Assembly: GCA_030697505.1 (NCBI GenBank) | Contig: JAUYPX010000046.1 | Span: forward strand, 1 to 32,096 | Direction: 5' to 3' | DNA length: 32,096 bases | DNA from: Nanobdellota archaeon | Lineage (GTDB): Archaea > Nanobdellota > Nanobdellia > Woesearchaeales > GW2011-AR9 | Shown here: positions 13,441 through 22,386 of the stretch, in pieces | How the letters are laid out: every line of letters starts with the position of its first letter | Position numbering within the stretch: the stretch's first letter is position 1 | The notes under the pieces: generated by a model | Database searches by the model: none | Seen by the model: only the letters and a program-made list of their open reading frames with translations | Told to the model about the DNA's origin: nothing | Position numbers and translations under genes: made by a program

Positions 13441-16193
13441 GAAAAGTGGCTATACTCAAAGTTGAACCGATTAACTTTACTCTTAGGAATAATCAAGAGA
13501 AAGAAATCATCATCAGAACTTTCCAGAAATTCCTTAACAGCTTAGACTTTCCCATCCAGATAGTCATAGCTACAGACACGCTCAACCTTGATACCTACCT
13601 CTCTAAGCTGGAAGAACGAAGCGACAAACTGGAGCAAAAGGATTATGCCAAGATTCTGGAAGATTTCAGGAAGCACTTACAGAAAATGATTCTCTCCGAG
13701 AGACTGCTCAACCGTTCTTTTTACTTAGTCGTTCCAGAAAAAGAAAACATCATCTTGGAAGTAGGCGTCTGCGAAGAATTGCTTAAGAACATGAATTTGA
13801 AATTCACCAAGCTCAAAGACAGTGAACTTATGTTTACCTTGAGCAGATTCTTTAATGATCTGTATGAAGACGGCAAGGAAATCAAGCAGGCAGAATATCT
13901 ATATTCTTCTATAGCCCCACAACAACTCCTCAACAAGCCAAATGAACTGCAATTTAACGATACCTTCGCCAGAACCATTGCTGTGAAAGGATATCCCCGA
14001 ACTGTAGAAGAAGGCTTCTTAGACAAAATCATTACCCTGAATGGCAACTTTGACATCTCTATCCATATTGAGCCGTACGATATAGAAACCATGATAGTAA
14101 TGCTGAATAAAGAGCTTCAGAAGCAACGAGGTGACTTATGGTCAATGGAAAACAAAGGAATCATCAACCCTTCCTTAGAAATCAAATATCAAGATACCCG
14201 GAAAGTGCTGGAAGAATTACAGAAAGGCAACCAGAAAATGTTCAATGGTTCCTTATACATTACTTGCAAAGGCAAAACCATAGAAGAACTAAATTTACTG
14301 AGCAAGAAAATTGAATCAGAATTAAACGCTCTGTTAATGATTCCTACCGCGCCGAGATACCAACAGCATATCGCTCTGAAATCAGTTCTTCCTTTAGGAA
14401 AGAATGAACTGAACATCAAACGGAATATTACAACTACTGGACTTTCCGCTTTCTTTCCGTTTACTTCCCAATTCTTACAGCTAGATGAATCGGGGATTCT
14501 TCTAGGCCTAAACAAGAATAATATTCCCATTATCAAAGATATATTCAAGCTCTATAATGCCAATGGAGTGGTTCTTGCTTCCTCTGGCGGCGGAAAGTCC
14601 TATTTCACTAAGCTAATGATTTCAAGATTATTATTGAACGGCACAAAAGTGATGGTGATTGATCCGCAGGCGGAGTACGTGGATTTAGTAGGAAGATTCG
14701 GCGGACAGCTCATAACCATTTCCAGAGATTCTGAGACTATCATCAATCCTTTAGATTTGATGGGGCATGATTATGATGAAAAGAAACTGACCCTGCTGGA
14801 ACTTTTCCCCATCATGATAGGACAGACTTCAGAAATTCAAAAAGCAGTACTAGACAGAGCTTTAACCACGATCTACAATGCTAAAGGCATTACTAATGAT
14901 AAGACCACCTGGCGGAAAGAACCGCCTTTAATGGCAGATTTACTGCAACAGCTCAAGGAGATGTCCAAATATGCCACGATTGTCGAAAAAGAGACCTACC
15001 GAAGCCTCATCAACAGAATTGAAATGTATGTCACTGGAGTTTTTTCCTTTCTCAACAAGCAAACAAACCTGAATTTCCAAAACAGGTTTGTGGTTTTCAA
15101 TGTAGGCGATATGCCTAATCAAGTCAAGCCTACAGTGATGTTTCTGATTCTGGATTATGTCTACATGAAAATGAAGAAAGATATTGAGCGAAAGATTCTG
15201 GTAGTAGATGAAGCATGGTCGTTGTTGCAGAGAACCGAAGATGAAGGCTACATTTTCAAGATTGTCAAGACGTGCAGGAAATTCAATTTAGGATTACTAC
15301 TGATTACGCAAGACGTGGCAGATTTGATTAAAAGCGACGCTGGAAAAGCACTGCTCAATAATTCAGAATATACGCTGTTGCTGAGGCAGAAGCCTTCCAT
15401 CATCGACCAAGTAGAGAAAACCTTTCATTTATCGCTGCAAGAGAGGGAACGGTTGCTCACAGCTTCAACAGGAGAAGGAATTATCATAATTTCTAATGAA
15501 CATTCGGAAATAAAAGTGATAGCTTCTCCAGAAGAGCATCAATTCATTACTACCAATGCAGATGAACGCTTGGCAAAAGAGCGGGAGAAAGCCAATGATG
15601 TCATAACAGAATTTGAACCAGCCTTTGATTACAGCAAAGGAATCTTTCGTAGGAAAGACCTTACCAAAGAACAAGTTGATGATTTATTGAAGCATGGGTA
15701 TCAGCTCTCTGCCCATATTGGATTATTTGGCGGAAGGCAAGAAGAATATGTCTTGAAGCCGAGATATAATGAAAGTGCGGAGCATTTCTTTGTGATTAAA
15801 GCAATAGAAGAGTATCTGAGAAAATATACTCAGAATATAGAGCTTATTGTAAGCTCTAATGCCGACATCATCTTTGAACATGATGGCAAGAAGATTGGTA
15901 TTGAAGTTGAGACCGGAAAGAAGTACGATAACGATAGGAAACAATTAGAGAAGAAATTAGAAATGCTCCGCAAGAATTTCGGCGAAGATTGGTTCTTTGT
16001 GGTTACTGATTCCAGAAATTACAAGCGGAAATACGAAAAATTAGGGAAGACCTATTCACGGATTGAAGTTCCAGCGGTCATAAAAAAACAGTTTGGTTCT
16101 GTGAATTCAAATTTTCAGGATATGGGGGCTAAAACTGCGAAAAATGGCAGTTTGCGAGTTCAAAACGCCCCCTTACTTAACGACGAAATATGA
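13437..16193 (+). CDS. VirB4-like secretion ATPase with extra C-terminal nuclease-like domain
   Basis: A 918-aa protein. The N-terminal CagE/VirB4-type region spans about 1-350. The ATPase core has Walker A SSGGGKS at 382-388, VIDPQAEY shortly after, Walker B LVVDEAW with Asp591-Glu592, and LLITQDVADL. Residues about 735-895 are additional to a typical VirB4. They hold a segment with Asp810 (NADIIFEHDGKK) followed by IGIEVETGKK (Glu823, Glu825) and FFVVTDSRNY. This strand-D-strand-ExE pattern resembles PD-(D/E)XK-fold domains with an altered lysine. The protein powers substrate or pilin movement. The 4-bp overlaps on both sides place it in one operon with PrgI and the tail gene. Confidence 0.9.
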   Translation: MRKVAILKVEPINFTLRNNQEKEIIIRTFQKFLNSLDFPIQIVIATDTLNLDTYLSKLEERSDKLEQKDYAKILEDFRKHLQKMILSERLLNRSFYLVVPEKENIILEVGVCEELLKNMNLKFTKLKDSELMFTLSRFFNDLYEDGKEIKQAEYLYSSIAPQQLLNKPNELQFNDTFARTIAVKGYPRTVEEGFLDKIITLNGNFDISIHIEPYDIETMIVMLNKELQKQRGDLWSMENKGIINPSLEIKYQDTRKVLEELQKGNQKMFNGSLYITCKGKTIEELNLLSKKIESELNALLMIPTAPRYQQHIALKSVLPLGKNELNIKRNITTTGLSAFFPFTSQFLQLDESGILLGLNKNNIPIIKDIFKLYNANGVVLASSGGGKSYFTKLMISRLLLNGTKVMVIDPQAEYVDLVGRFGGQLITISRDSETIINPLDLMGHDYDEKKLTLLELFPIMIGQTSEIQKAVLDRALTTIYNAKGITNDKTTWRKEPPLMADLLQQLKEMSKYATIVEKETYRSLINRIEMYVTGVFSFLNKQTNLNFQNRFVVFNVGDMPNQVKPTVMFLILDYVYMKMKKDIERKILVVDEAWSLLQRTEDEGYIFKIVKTCRKFNLGLLLITQDVADLIKSDAGKALLNNSEYTLLLRQKPSIIDQVEKTFHLSLQERERLLTASTGEGIIIISNEHSEIKVIASPEEHQFITTNADERLAKEREKANDVITEFEPAFDYSKGIFRRKDLTKEQVDDLLKHGYQLSAHIGLFGGRQEEYVLKPRYNESAEHFFVIKAIEEYLRKYTQNIELIVSSNADIIFEHDGKKIGIEVETGKKYDNDRKQLEKKLEMLRKNFGEDWFFVVTDSRNYKRKYEKLGKTYSRIEVPAVIKKQFGSVNSNFQDMGAKTAKNGSLRVQNAPLLNDEI

Positions 16194-16216
16194 ACGCACA
16201 ACGGAGGACAACGAAG

Positions 16217-16372
16217 ATGGAAAACAAAACGAAAGAGTTTGACAACAAACCAATAGTGGAGACACAGATTAGCAAAAGTAAAGATGGGAAGTATCTCATC
16301 CATAAGACCATCATCACGGATATCAAGCCGGTGAAGTATTATGAGAAGGTAATGGAAAGTAAGGAAGGGTGA
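16217..16372 (+). CDS. Small conserved-looking tail gene of the secretion operon
   Basis: A 51-aa hydrophilic protein beginning MENKTKEFDN. The ATG at 16217 has GGAGG nine bases upstream; a longer version from ATG 16190 would overlap the VirB4 stop (ATGA) and start without an RBS. No membrane segment or motif is visible. It is the last gene before the terminator hairpin. Function is unknown. Confidence 0.55.
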   Translation: MENKTKEFDNKPIVETQISKSKDGKYLIHKTIITDIKPVKYYEKVMESKEG

Positions 16373-16389
16373 TTTTTACCCTTTTTTTA
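16365..16389 (+). terminator. Hairpin plus T-tract terminator of the secretion operon
   Basis: AAGGGT (16365-16370) pairs with ACCCTT (16378-16383) around a T-rich loop, followed by seven T residues. It overlaps the last stop codon and separates the operon from LemA. Confidence 0.65.
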
Positions 16390-16442
16390 AATTGAGAATA
16401 TTATGATAAGTTTTAAAAATAGAAATACATTTGAAGGGTAAC

Positions 16443-16994
16443 ATGGTAACTGGAACAACAATTGGCATCATTATTGGCGTAATCGTACTATTATTTGTTA
16501 TCTACATCTACAATAGCCTCATTAAGCTAAAGCTGCGAGCCGATAATGCCTGGGCTCAAATCGACGTACAGCTAAAACGGCGTTATGATTTGATTCCTAA
16601 CTTAGTAAACACCGTAAAAGGATATATGAAACATGAAAAAGGCGTACTGACAGAAGTGACCAAAGCAAGAACATCCCTCATGTCCGGATCGATGCAGGCG
16701 AAAGCAAAAGCTAACAACCAAATTACCGAAGCCTTAAAGTCCATCTTTGCAGTAGCCGAAAATTATCCTCAGTTGAAGGCCAGCGAAAACTTCCAGATGC
16801 TTCAAGAGGAGTTAGCCGGAACCGAATCCAAGCTTTCCTATGCACGTCAATTTTATAATGACACCGTGATGCATCTTAACGAAGCTATCCAGGTGTTTCC
16901 AAAGAACATCTTCGCCAATCTTTTTGGGTTCAAGCAACGGGAATTCTTCCAGACGACTCAGGAAGAGAAAAAAGCCATTAAAGTGGAATTTTAG
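16443..16994 (+). CDS. lemA: LemA family membrane protein
   Basis: A 183-aa protein. Start ATG 16443 is preferred over an in-frame TTG at 16431. One N-terminal membrane helix (about 5-24, [20 protein letters not shown]) precedes a helical domain with the family signature [23 protein letters not shown] and later [12 protein letters not shown]. LemA proteins are membrane-attached helical bundles whose function is poorly defined. They are very often next to HtpX proteases, as here (three bases apart). A TTTAAAAAT TATA-like element at 16411-16419 fits a short leader. Confidence 0.93.
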   Translation: MVTGTTIGIIIGVIVLLFVIYIYNSLIKLKLRADNAWAQIDVQLKRRYDLIPNLVNTVKGYMKHEKGVLTEVTKARTSLMSGSMQAKAKANNQITEALKSIFAVAENYPQLKASENFQMLQEELAGTESKLSYARQFYNDTVMHLNEAIQVFPKNIFANLFGFKQREFFQTTQEEKKAIKVEF

Positions 16995-16997
16995 GCC

Positions 16998-17888
16998 ATG
17001 GGCATTTACGAAGAGATCGCTTCAAACCAGCGTCGAACCTTTCTGCTGATATTTTTCTTTTTTGGATTAGTGATTTCTTTAGGATTAGTGCTGGGATTAG
17101 CGTACGGCAACAGCTATTTTGGAATTGGATTAGCGGTCGTGATTGGCATACTGTATTTCTTGTTCAGCTGGTATGGCGGAGCGAATGCCATTCTTACCAT
17201 GATGCATGCCAAGGAAGCGACCAAGCCGGAATATGCCCATCTGATCAATACGGTGGAAGGGCTGGCGATTGCCGCCGGATTGCCCAAGCCGCCAAAAGTC
17301 TATGTGATTGAAGATAGCGCGCTCAATGCCTTTGCTACAGGAAGAGATCCGCAGCATGCCTCCGTAACTGTAACCACCGGATTGCTGAAGAAGTTGAACC
17401 GGCTGGAGTTAGAAGGAGTGATTGCTCATGAAATGTCCCATATCAAGAATTATGATATCCGGGTAATGATGCTCGCAGCAGTGATGGTAGGATTAACAGT
17501 ATTATTGTCTGATTTCATTTTGCGTAGTTTCTGGATGGGTGCGCATGGCCGGCGCAGGGAAGGGAATCAGCTGGGGCTGCTGTTGATGGTGGTGGGGATA
17601 GTGTTGGCCATTCTCGCGCCGTTGATTGGCGAACTGATCAAATTATCTATCTCGCGCAAACGGGAATTTCTGGCCGATGCCGATGGCGCATTATTGACAC
17701 GATATCCGAAGGGATTAGCGGATGCTTTGCGAAAAATAAAAGGTGATCCTGATCCGTTGGTAGATTATGCCAACAAGGCCACGGCACATTTGTTCATTTC
17801 GTCACCATTCCGCAAGGGATCCTTGACAAAGATTTTCAACACGCATCCGCCGATTGATGACAGGATTAAGAAGTTGGAACAAATGTAA
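16998..17888 (+). CDS. htpX: HtpX-like M48 membrane zinc metalloprotease
   Basis: A 296-aa protease of the M48B family that degrades damaged or misfolded membrane proteins. Two N-terminal helices (about 14-34 and 40-58) are followed by the catalytic AHEMSH motif (His144, Glu145, His148). Two more helices (about 155-178 and 193-213) precede REFLADADG with the third zinc ligand Glu223. The C-terminus ends in the usual HPPIDDRIKKLE. All catalytic residues are present. It forms an operon with LemA. Confidence 0.95.
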   Translation: MGIYEEIASNQRRTFLLIFFFFGLVISLGLVLGLAYGNSYFGIGLAVVIGILYFLFSWYGGANAILTMMHAKEATKPEYAHLINTVEGLAIAAGLPKPPKVYVIEDSALNAFATGRDPQHASVTVTTGLLKKLNRLELEGVIAHEMSHIKNYDIRVMMLAAVMVGLTVLLSDFILRSFWMGAHGRRREGNQLGLLLMVVGIVLAILAPLIGELIKLSISRKREFLADADGALLTRYPKGLADALRKIKGDPDPLVDYANKATAHLFISSPFRKGSLTKIFNTHPPIDDRIKKLEQM

Positions 17889-17989
17889 GTTCTGGGAAAA
17901 TTGCGACCGCAAAGTAATTTTTAGTCGCTCATTTCTACCCAGCGAACAAAAGTGAGCAATCAAGAATAAGTATCAATGGGCGTTTATTT

Positions 17990-20632
17990 TTATACATGCT
18001 CTATATCAAAAAATTTCTTCTTGTTATTGACATATTTTAATAAATCAAAAATGAGTGCTAAAGATAAAGATAATACCGCTACAATCAATAATCCGTCAAT
18101 ACCTAATGGAACTGTTTCAAAGACTTTGTTAAGCGGGGAGTAAATTATAACGAATGTCGCAATCAAAGATATTGCAGAAGCATAAACTAGGTATGGATTA
18201 ACCATCAATCCTCTGTTTAAAACTCCTTTTCTATACGACCTAAAATTGAATGCAGAAGCTATTTCTAAGCCAATAAGGGAGAATAACGCCACAGTTCGCG
18301 CATATTCATGCGTCTCTCCAAAAACATTAAACGCCAAGAAGTAGGAAGACAGAACCAATACTGTAAGCAGGCTTCCTGTAAACAATAACAGGATGAATAA
18401 TTTCTTATTAAGTATCTCTGAATTTTTTCTTGGAGGTTCCATCATAGAATCATTTGAAGAAGGGTTTAACCCCAAAGTAATCGCAGGCAAGTTATCTGTT
18501 ACAAGATTCATAAAAAGAATCTGCAAAGCCAGTAACATCGGGATTTGCCACCCTAAAAATGGTGATAATAGGACACCAATAAATAAGATTAATAGTTCTG
18601 CAAAATTACAAGAAAGCTGGTATGTTGAAAATTTTCTGATATTTTTGAAAATGGTTCTTCCTTCACTGATTGCAGACACTATCGTGCTAAAATTATCATC
18701 CTTTAAAGTTAAATCGGCAACTGAACGTGATACATCTGTGCCGTTTTTTCCCATAGCAATTCCAATATGCGCTTCTTTTAAAGCGGGCGCATCATTAACC
18801 CCATCGCCGGTCATGGTGACAATTTCTCCGTTGGATTTTAATGCTTTTATTATCTTTAGTTTGTGTTCAGGATTAACTCTTGCAAAAATTGTTATTGTGC
18901 CTATTATTTTTGCCAGCTCATCATCAGAAAGATTGTCCAGCTCAATCCCTTCCATTATTTTTCCATGTAATCCTATCTCTTTAGCGATGGACATGGCGGT
19001 TTCTTTATTGTCTCCAGTTATCATCTTAACCTTAATTCCTGCACTATAACATTGACCGATCGCTTCTTTTACCCCTTCACGAGCAGGATCTTCCATCCCT
19101 GCGCATCCCAAAAAGACCAAATCATCTTCAAAATGATCTTTTGTAGAGGTATTCACTTTTTTATATGCAAAGGCTATAGTTCTTAGTGAATTAGAAGCCA
19201 TATTCTTATTGTATTCCAGTATCTTCTTTTTTTCTAAATCAGATAATATGGAGATTTTCTTATTTTTCTGGATGAATTTGCATTTTTTAATCAAATATTC
19301 CAATGCACCCTTGGAATAAACAACTTTTTCCTTGTTTATTTCGCACAATACTGACATCATTTTTCTCTCAGAATTGAATGGAATCTCCTGGACTCTTTTG
19401 AATGTTATATCTTCCTTAAACAATCCTGCCTTTACACCCATAATTGAAAGAGCAGATTCGGTAGGAGAGCCAATGGTTCTAAATTCCATATTGTTACCGG
19501 TTCTTTCTATTATTGAATCATTGCATAAGACTGCATTATATATCAGATTTCTTAAAGTGGGCTCCTTATTGGCATCTATCTTTTTATGATTATGCAAAAA
19601 ATCTCCTTTTCCTTCATAACCAGTTCCGGTAATCTCATAAAATGTGTTATTTGCAAAGATTCTTTTGACCGTCATCTCTCCTTTGGTTATAGTCCCAGTC
19701 TTATCAGAGCATATTACTGTTGTCTCTCCAAGAGTTTCTATTATAGACATCCTATTTACTATAGCATTTTTTTTAGCCATGTGATGCGCGCCCGTAGCCA
19801 ATGTAGTTATTAGAACTACAGGAAAACCTTCTGGAAATGCTGAAACTGCCAAGGCAATGACTAGAATTAAAATACCAAGGATTGCTTCTTCATTCAATAC
19901 TGTGCTTCTTGAAAGCATAATCAAGCCTGTCAAAACAGATATTATGATTGCTAAAAAGACCATATACTTTGCAATCTTATTAACTTTTTTTTGGAGGGGC
20001 AATTCTTTTTCGGTAGAAGAAATTAAACCGGCAATTTTTCCAAATTTGGTATTCATCCCAGTATGCATAACCTTTGCTGCACATCTGCCATTGACAATAT
20101 AAGTTCCCATAAAAACTAAATTCTCGTCTGAATACTTTTTCTCAGAACCTATTTTCTTACTTACTTCTTTTGATTCTCCGGTCAGAACAGCTTCATTTAC
20201 TCGCAATTCCCTTTCTTCAATCAATAAGCAGTCAGCAGGAATCTTTTCCCCATTTCTTAAAATGATTATATCTCCTGGAACAATAATCGCGGATTGAATC
20301 TCCTGCTCTTTTCCATCTCGGATCACTATTGAAACCGGAACAAGCATGTTTTTCAAGGCATTAATTGTCTTCTCCGACCGATATTCCTGGATAAACCCTA
20401 CAGATATAACCATAAAAATAATTACAAGAATGGTGTATGCAGTTACAGATTTGCCTACAAAAAAAGAGATGAACATTGCAACTGCAAGCAAATATACCAT
20501 AAAATTGCTTTTAATCTGCCGTAATAGAATCTTTAAAGGAGTAGTTTTGGAGATATCCTTAATTTCATTCAGACCGTACTTCTCAAGCCTTTTTTCAGCC
20601 TCTTTTTTAGTCAAGCCTTTTTCCTTAAACAT
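17990..20632 (-). CDS. P2A-type Ca2+-transporting ATPase
   Basis: An 880-aa P-type ATPase of normal length. It shows the actuator motif TGES (151-154), the ion-binding PEGFP in M4 (267-271), the phosphorylation motif D310KTGT, TGDGVNDAPALKEA in the P domain, and M5/M6 residues matching SERCA Ca2+ sites: SCNFAE (Asn and Glu) and NLVTDNLPA (Asn, Thr, Asp). These indicate Ca2+ export from the cytoplasm. A minus-strand TATATA element about 22-29 bases before the ATG supports the start and a leaderless message. The gene is A/T-rich compared with HtpX and lies back to back with a Ca2+/cation antiporter. Confidence 0.93.
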   Translation of the reverse strand: MFKEKGLTKKEAEKRLEKYGLNEIKDISKTTPLKILLRQIKSNFMVYLLAVAMFISFFVGKSVTAYTILVIIFMVISVGFIQEYRSEKTINALKNMLVPVSIVIRDGKEQEIQSAIIVPGDIIILRNGEKIPADCLLIEERELRVNEAVLTGESKEVSKKIGSEKKYSDENLVFMGTYIVNGRCAAKVMHTGMNTKFGKIAGLISSTEKELPLQKKVNKIAKYMVFLAIIISVLTGLIMLSRSTVLNEEAILGILILVIALAVSAFPEGFPVVLITTLATGAHHMAKKNAIVNRMSIIETLGETTVICSDKTGTITKGEMTVKRIFANNTFYEITGTGYEGKGDFLHNHKKIDANKEPTLRNLIYNAVLCNDSIIERTGNNMEFRTIGSPTESALSIMGVKAGLFKEDITFKRVQEIPFNSERKMMSVLCEINKEKVVYSKGALEYLIKKCKFIQKNKKISILSDLEKKKILEYNKNMASNSLRTIAFAYKKVNTSTKDHFEDDLVFLGCAGMEDPAREGVKEAIGQCYSAGIKVKMITGDNKETAMSIAKEIGLHGKIMEGIELDNLSDDELAKIIGTITIFARVNPEHKLKIIKALKSNGEIVTMTGDGVNDAPALKEAHIGIAMGKNGTDVSRSVADLTLKDDNFSTIVSAISEGRTIFKNIRKFSTYQLSCNFAELLILFIGVLLSPFLGWQIPMLLALQILFMNLVTDNLPAITLGLNPSSNDSMMEPPRKNSEILNKKLFILLLFTGSLLTVLVLSSYFLAFNVFGETHEYARTVALFSLIGLEIASAFNFRSYRKGVLNRGLMVNPYLVYASAISLIATFVIIYSPLNKVFETVPLGIDGLLIVAVLSLSLALIFDLLKYVNNKKKFFDIEHV

Positions 20633-20653
20633 AATCTACTTTAAAATAATAAG

Positions 20654-20661
20654 GTATATAA
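20654..20661. promoter_or_regulatory. TATA box of the Ca2+ ATPase gene
   Basis: Minus-strand TTATATAC lies 22-29 bases before the ATG at 20632. The same bases read as GTATATAA on the plus strand, so bidirectional initiation is possible. Confidence 0.5.
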
Positions 20662-20786
20662 GAATTCTCTTTTCCCGGAAAAAAGCATTATGTCAGTTAG
20701 GACGACGCCATCTTCCCGTTTCCGTAATTTAGCGAGAACTCAATTTAATCTTCTGCCCGTTAGTTGTCCTTTAATACTTGGAGAGG

Positions 20787-20833
20787 TTGAATTTTAATGC
20801 AATGTTCCGTAGCGAAGCGGAGGAAAAATTCAA
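20787..20833. repeat. Perfect 9-bp inverted repeat in the Ca2+ transporter intergenic region
   Basis: TTGAATTTT (20787-20795) and AAAATTCAA (20825-20833) flank a GC-richer centre that itself contains TCCG ... CGGA. It lies between the divergent ATPase and antiporter genes. The 279-base stretch 20633-20911 otherwise holds the two promoters and no convincing gene. It could be an operator, a small-RNA hairpin or a decayed mobile repeat. Confidence 0.4.
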
Positions 20834-20881
20834 AGTTGGTGGGCAAGCGTTTTTCTGGGCTGGCTTTTATAATTGGTAAAT

Positions 20882-20890
20882 TTTATATAT
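20882..20890 (+). promoter_or_regulatory. TATA box of the antiporter gene
   Basis: TTTATATAT lies 21-29 bases before ATG 20912, with no RBS between, so the message is probably leaderless. Confidence 0.6.
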
Positions 20891-20911
20891 AATCTAAATA
20901 GTTAATAGCAC

Positions 20912-21862
20912 ATGTTACTCATTACATTAATATTATTTTTAATCTCTTGTTTAGTTTTAGTAGCAAGTGGCGGTTTTTTAGTTAAATTAACGGTCAAGAT
21001 TGCCTCGTATTTGAGATTAAGCGAATTTGTTGTCGCATTTATAATAATGGCTTTTTCTACCTCAATACCTGAACTGTTCGTAGGCATTAGTTCTGCAATC
21101 AGCGGAAATCCTGCATTAGCTTTAGGTACAGTTATCGGGTCGAACATTGCAGATTTAACTTTGGTTATCGGAATTGCTGCGTTATTAGGAAGAGGTATCA
21201 AAATAAAAAATCGTTTCATAAAAAAAGATAGCTGGTTTATGTTTTTGATAGCTTTGGTTCCTATCGCATTAATGATATTTGATCAGACTTTGTCTAGAAT
21301 AGATGGAATTATCCTAACTTCTATTTTCATAATTTATATGTGGCATTTGGTTAAAGAACGAAAAGAATTAAAAGAACAATTTATAGAGAATAACCGGAAA
21401 CATATTGCATTAAATATCCTCTTCTTTATGCTCTGTCTAGGCATTTTGTTTTTAAGCGCACATTTTGTTGTAAAATACGCCACGCAATTAGCTATTGATC
21501 TATTATTGCCAACCATAGTAATAGGATTATTTTTAGTTGCAATAGGGACATCTTTGCCAGAGTTAGTATTTGAAACAAGGGCAGTTTTGGCAAAGAAAGG
21601 AGATTTAGCGGTTGGTGATGCAATGGGCAGTGTCGTTTGTAACTCTACTCTTGTCTTGGGTGTTACAGCAATGATTTCTCCCATAACTAACGGTTTTTTT
21701 ATATTTCTCACTAGTGCAATTTTTATGGTGATTGTTACATTCTTATTTATGACATTCATCAGAAGTAAAAAAGGTTTATCAATAATGGGATCAGCAATGT
21801 TGATAATCTTGTATATCCTATTTATTTTGTTTGAATTTTACTTTAAATCAAAAATATTCTAA
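20912..21862 (+). CDS. Na+/Ca2+ antiporter (CaCA superfamily)
   Basis: A 316-aa membrane protein with about ten helices and the two diagnostic alpha repeats. Repeat 1 spans about 46-86 (AFSTSIPEL ... GNPALALGTVIGSNIADL). Repeat 2 spans about 203-255 (AIGTSLPELVFE ... GDLAVGDAMGSVVCNSTL). The acidic PEL motifs that bind the cation are intact in both. Such proteins exchange Na+ or K+ for Ca2+ across the membrane. With the divergent P2A ATPase it makes a two-pump calcium-efflux locus. Confidence 0.93.
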   Translation: MLLITLILFLISCLVLVASGGFLVKLTVKIASYLRLSEFVVAFIIMAFSTSIPELFVGISSAISGNPALALGTVIGSNIADLTLVIGIAALLGRGIKIKNRFIKKDSWFMFLIALVPIALMIFDQTLSRIDGIILTSIFIIYMWHLVKERKELKEQFIENNRKHIALNILFFMLCLGILFLSAHFVVKYATQLAIDLLLPTIVIGLFLVAIGTSLPELVFETRAVLAKKGDLAVGDAMGSVVCNSTLVLGVTAMISPITNGFFIFLTSAIFMVIVTFLFMTFIRSKKGLSIMGSAMLIILYILFILFEFYFKSKIF

Positions 21863-21969
21863 AGAATTGCAATTGTGTTACATTTATAACCCAAGATTGC
21901 TAACTTTTGGTGTTATAAGTAGAAATCCTATGGCTCTCCCAAGTAGGTTCCATCTTTGCGTAAATCAAC

Positions 21970-22137
21970 TTATCTCCTCTTCTTGCTCTTTCCTTTCTTA
22001 CTGCTTTTTCTAGAACGAGCTTTCGCCAGTTTCATCAATTTTGCAACTTTAGAATGCTTTGGCTTACCGCTAGGACCACGACCTTTGTAAGTACGCTTCT
22101 TAGAACTTCGTACCTTCACTACTCTTTTTTTCTTCAT
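21970..22137 (-). CDS. 55-aa very basic protein
   Basis: A short complete frame starting MKKKRVVKVRSSKKRTYKGRG and ending KSSKKGKSKKRR. About half the residues are Lys or Arg, with no acidic residues. This composition suits a nucleic-acid-binding protein, such as a small ribosomal or chromatin-like protein, but no family was recognised. It lies immediately downstream of the candidate structured RNA on the same strand, so the RNA could be its leader. Codon choice is regular and the frame is not overlapped by a better one. Confidence 0.55.
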   Translation of the reverse strand: MKKKRVVKVRSSKKRTYKGRGPSGKPKHSKVAKLMKLAKARSRKSSKKGKSKKRR

Positions 22138-22355
22138 CTTATACTGGACTCGGTGAAAAAGTGGCCTGAAACAACGACCAAATCGAAACGAACCTATTGG
22201 TTTATTTTACAGGTGATCTTATTCGCCCCATACACAAGCTTAACTGGCACAGGTTACCTGCGGTGAGTTTTAGTCCAGACACCGTGGCATTTGTTGAGCA
22301 CCAGACAGAGGCTGCTATGGTTGCATCCTTTTCAGGACAACCGAACTATCCATAA
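22138..22355 (-). ncRNA. Candidate structured RNA or long structured leader
   Basis: This gene-free stretch reads as a structured transcript on the minus strand. A nine-pair hairpin at 22319-22342 (GGTTG-TCCT-GAAA-AGGA-TG-CAACC) has a GAAA tetraloop only on this strand. CTGGACT and AGTCCAG (22272-22278 and 22144-22150) can close a domain of about 120 bases. CGGTG/CACCG (22261-22265 and 22280-22284) and an imperfect hairpin across 22165-22213 (CCTG ... CAGG with ACCAA/TTGGT inside) add to this. A minus-strand TATA (TATTTATA at 22379-22386) predicts a start near 22355. Hallmarks of RNase P, SRP RNA or tRNA were not found. It may be an independent RNA or the 5' leader of the 55-aa gene. Confidence 0.45.
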
Positions 22356-22378
22356 GGATTTCTAGAAAGTAAGAGGGG

Positions 22379-22386
22379 TATAAATA
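22379..22386 (-). promoter_or_regulatory. TATA box for the structured RNA / basic protein transcript
   Basis: TATTTATA on the minus strand lies about 25 bases before the first predicted hairpin and about 240 bases before the 55-aa coding start. Confidence 0.45.

Noticed and set aside
18393..20102. Several plus-strand frames of 75-218 codons within the Ca2+ ATPase region.
   Set aside because: They are antisense shadows of a strongly conserved P-type ATPase and have no family features.
20690..20797. 35-codon frame beginning MSVRTTPSSRF after a TATA-like box.
   Set aside because: The TATA is better explained by the ATPase gene on the other strand; the peptide has no recognisable pattern and runs into the inverted repeat.
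22138..22355. RNase P RNA or SRP RNA gene.
   Set aside because: The conserved RNase P CR-I/CR-V segments and the SRP helix-8 motif could not be found on either strand.
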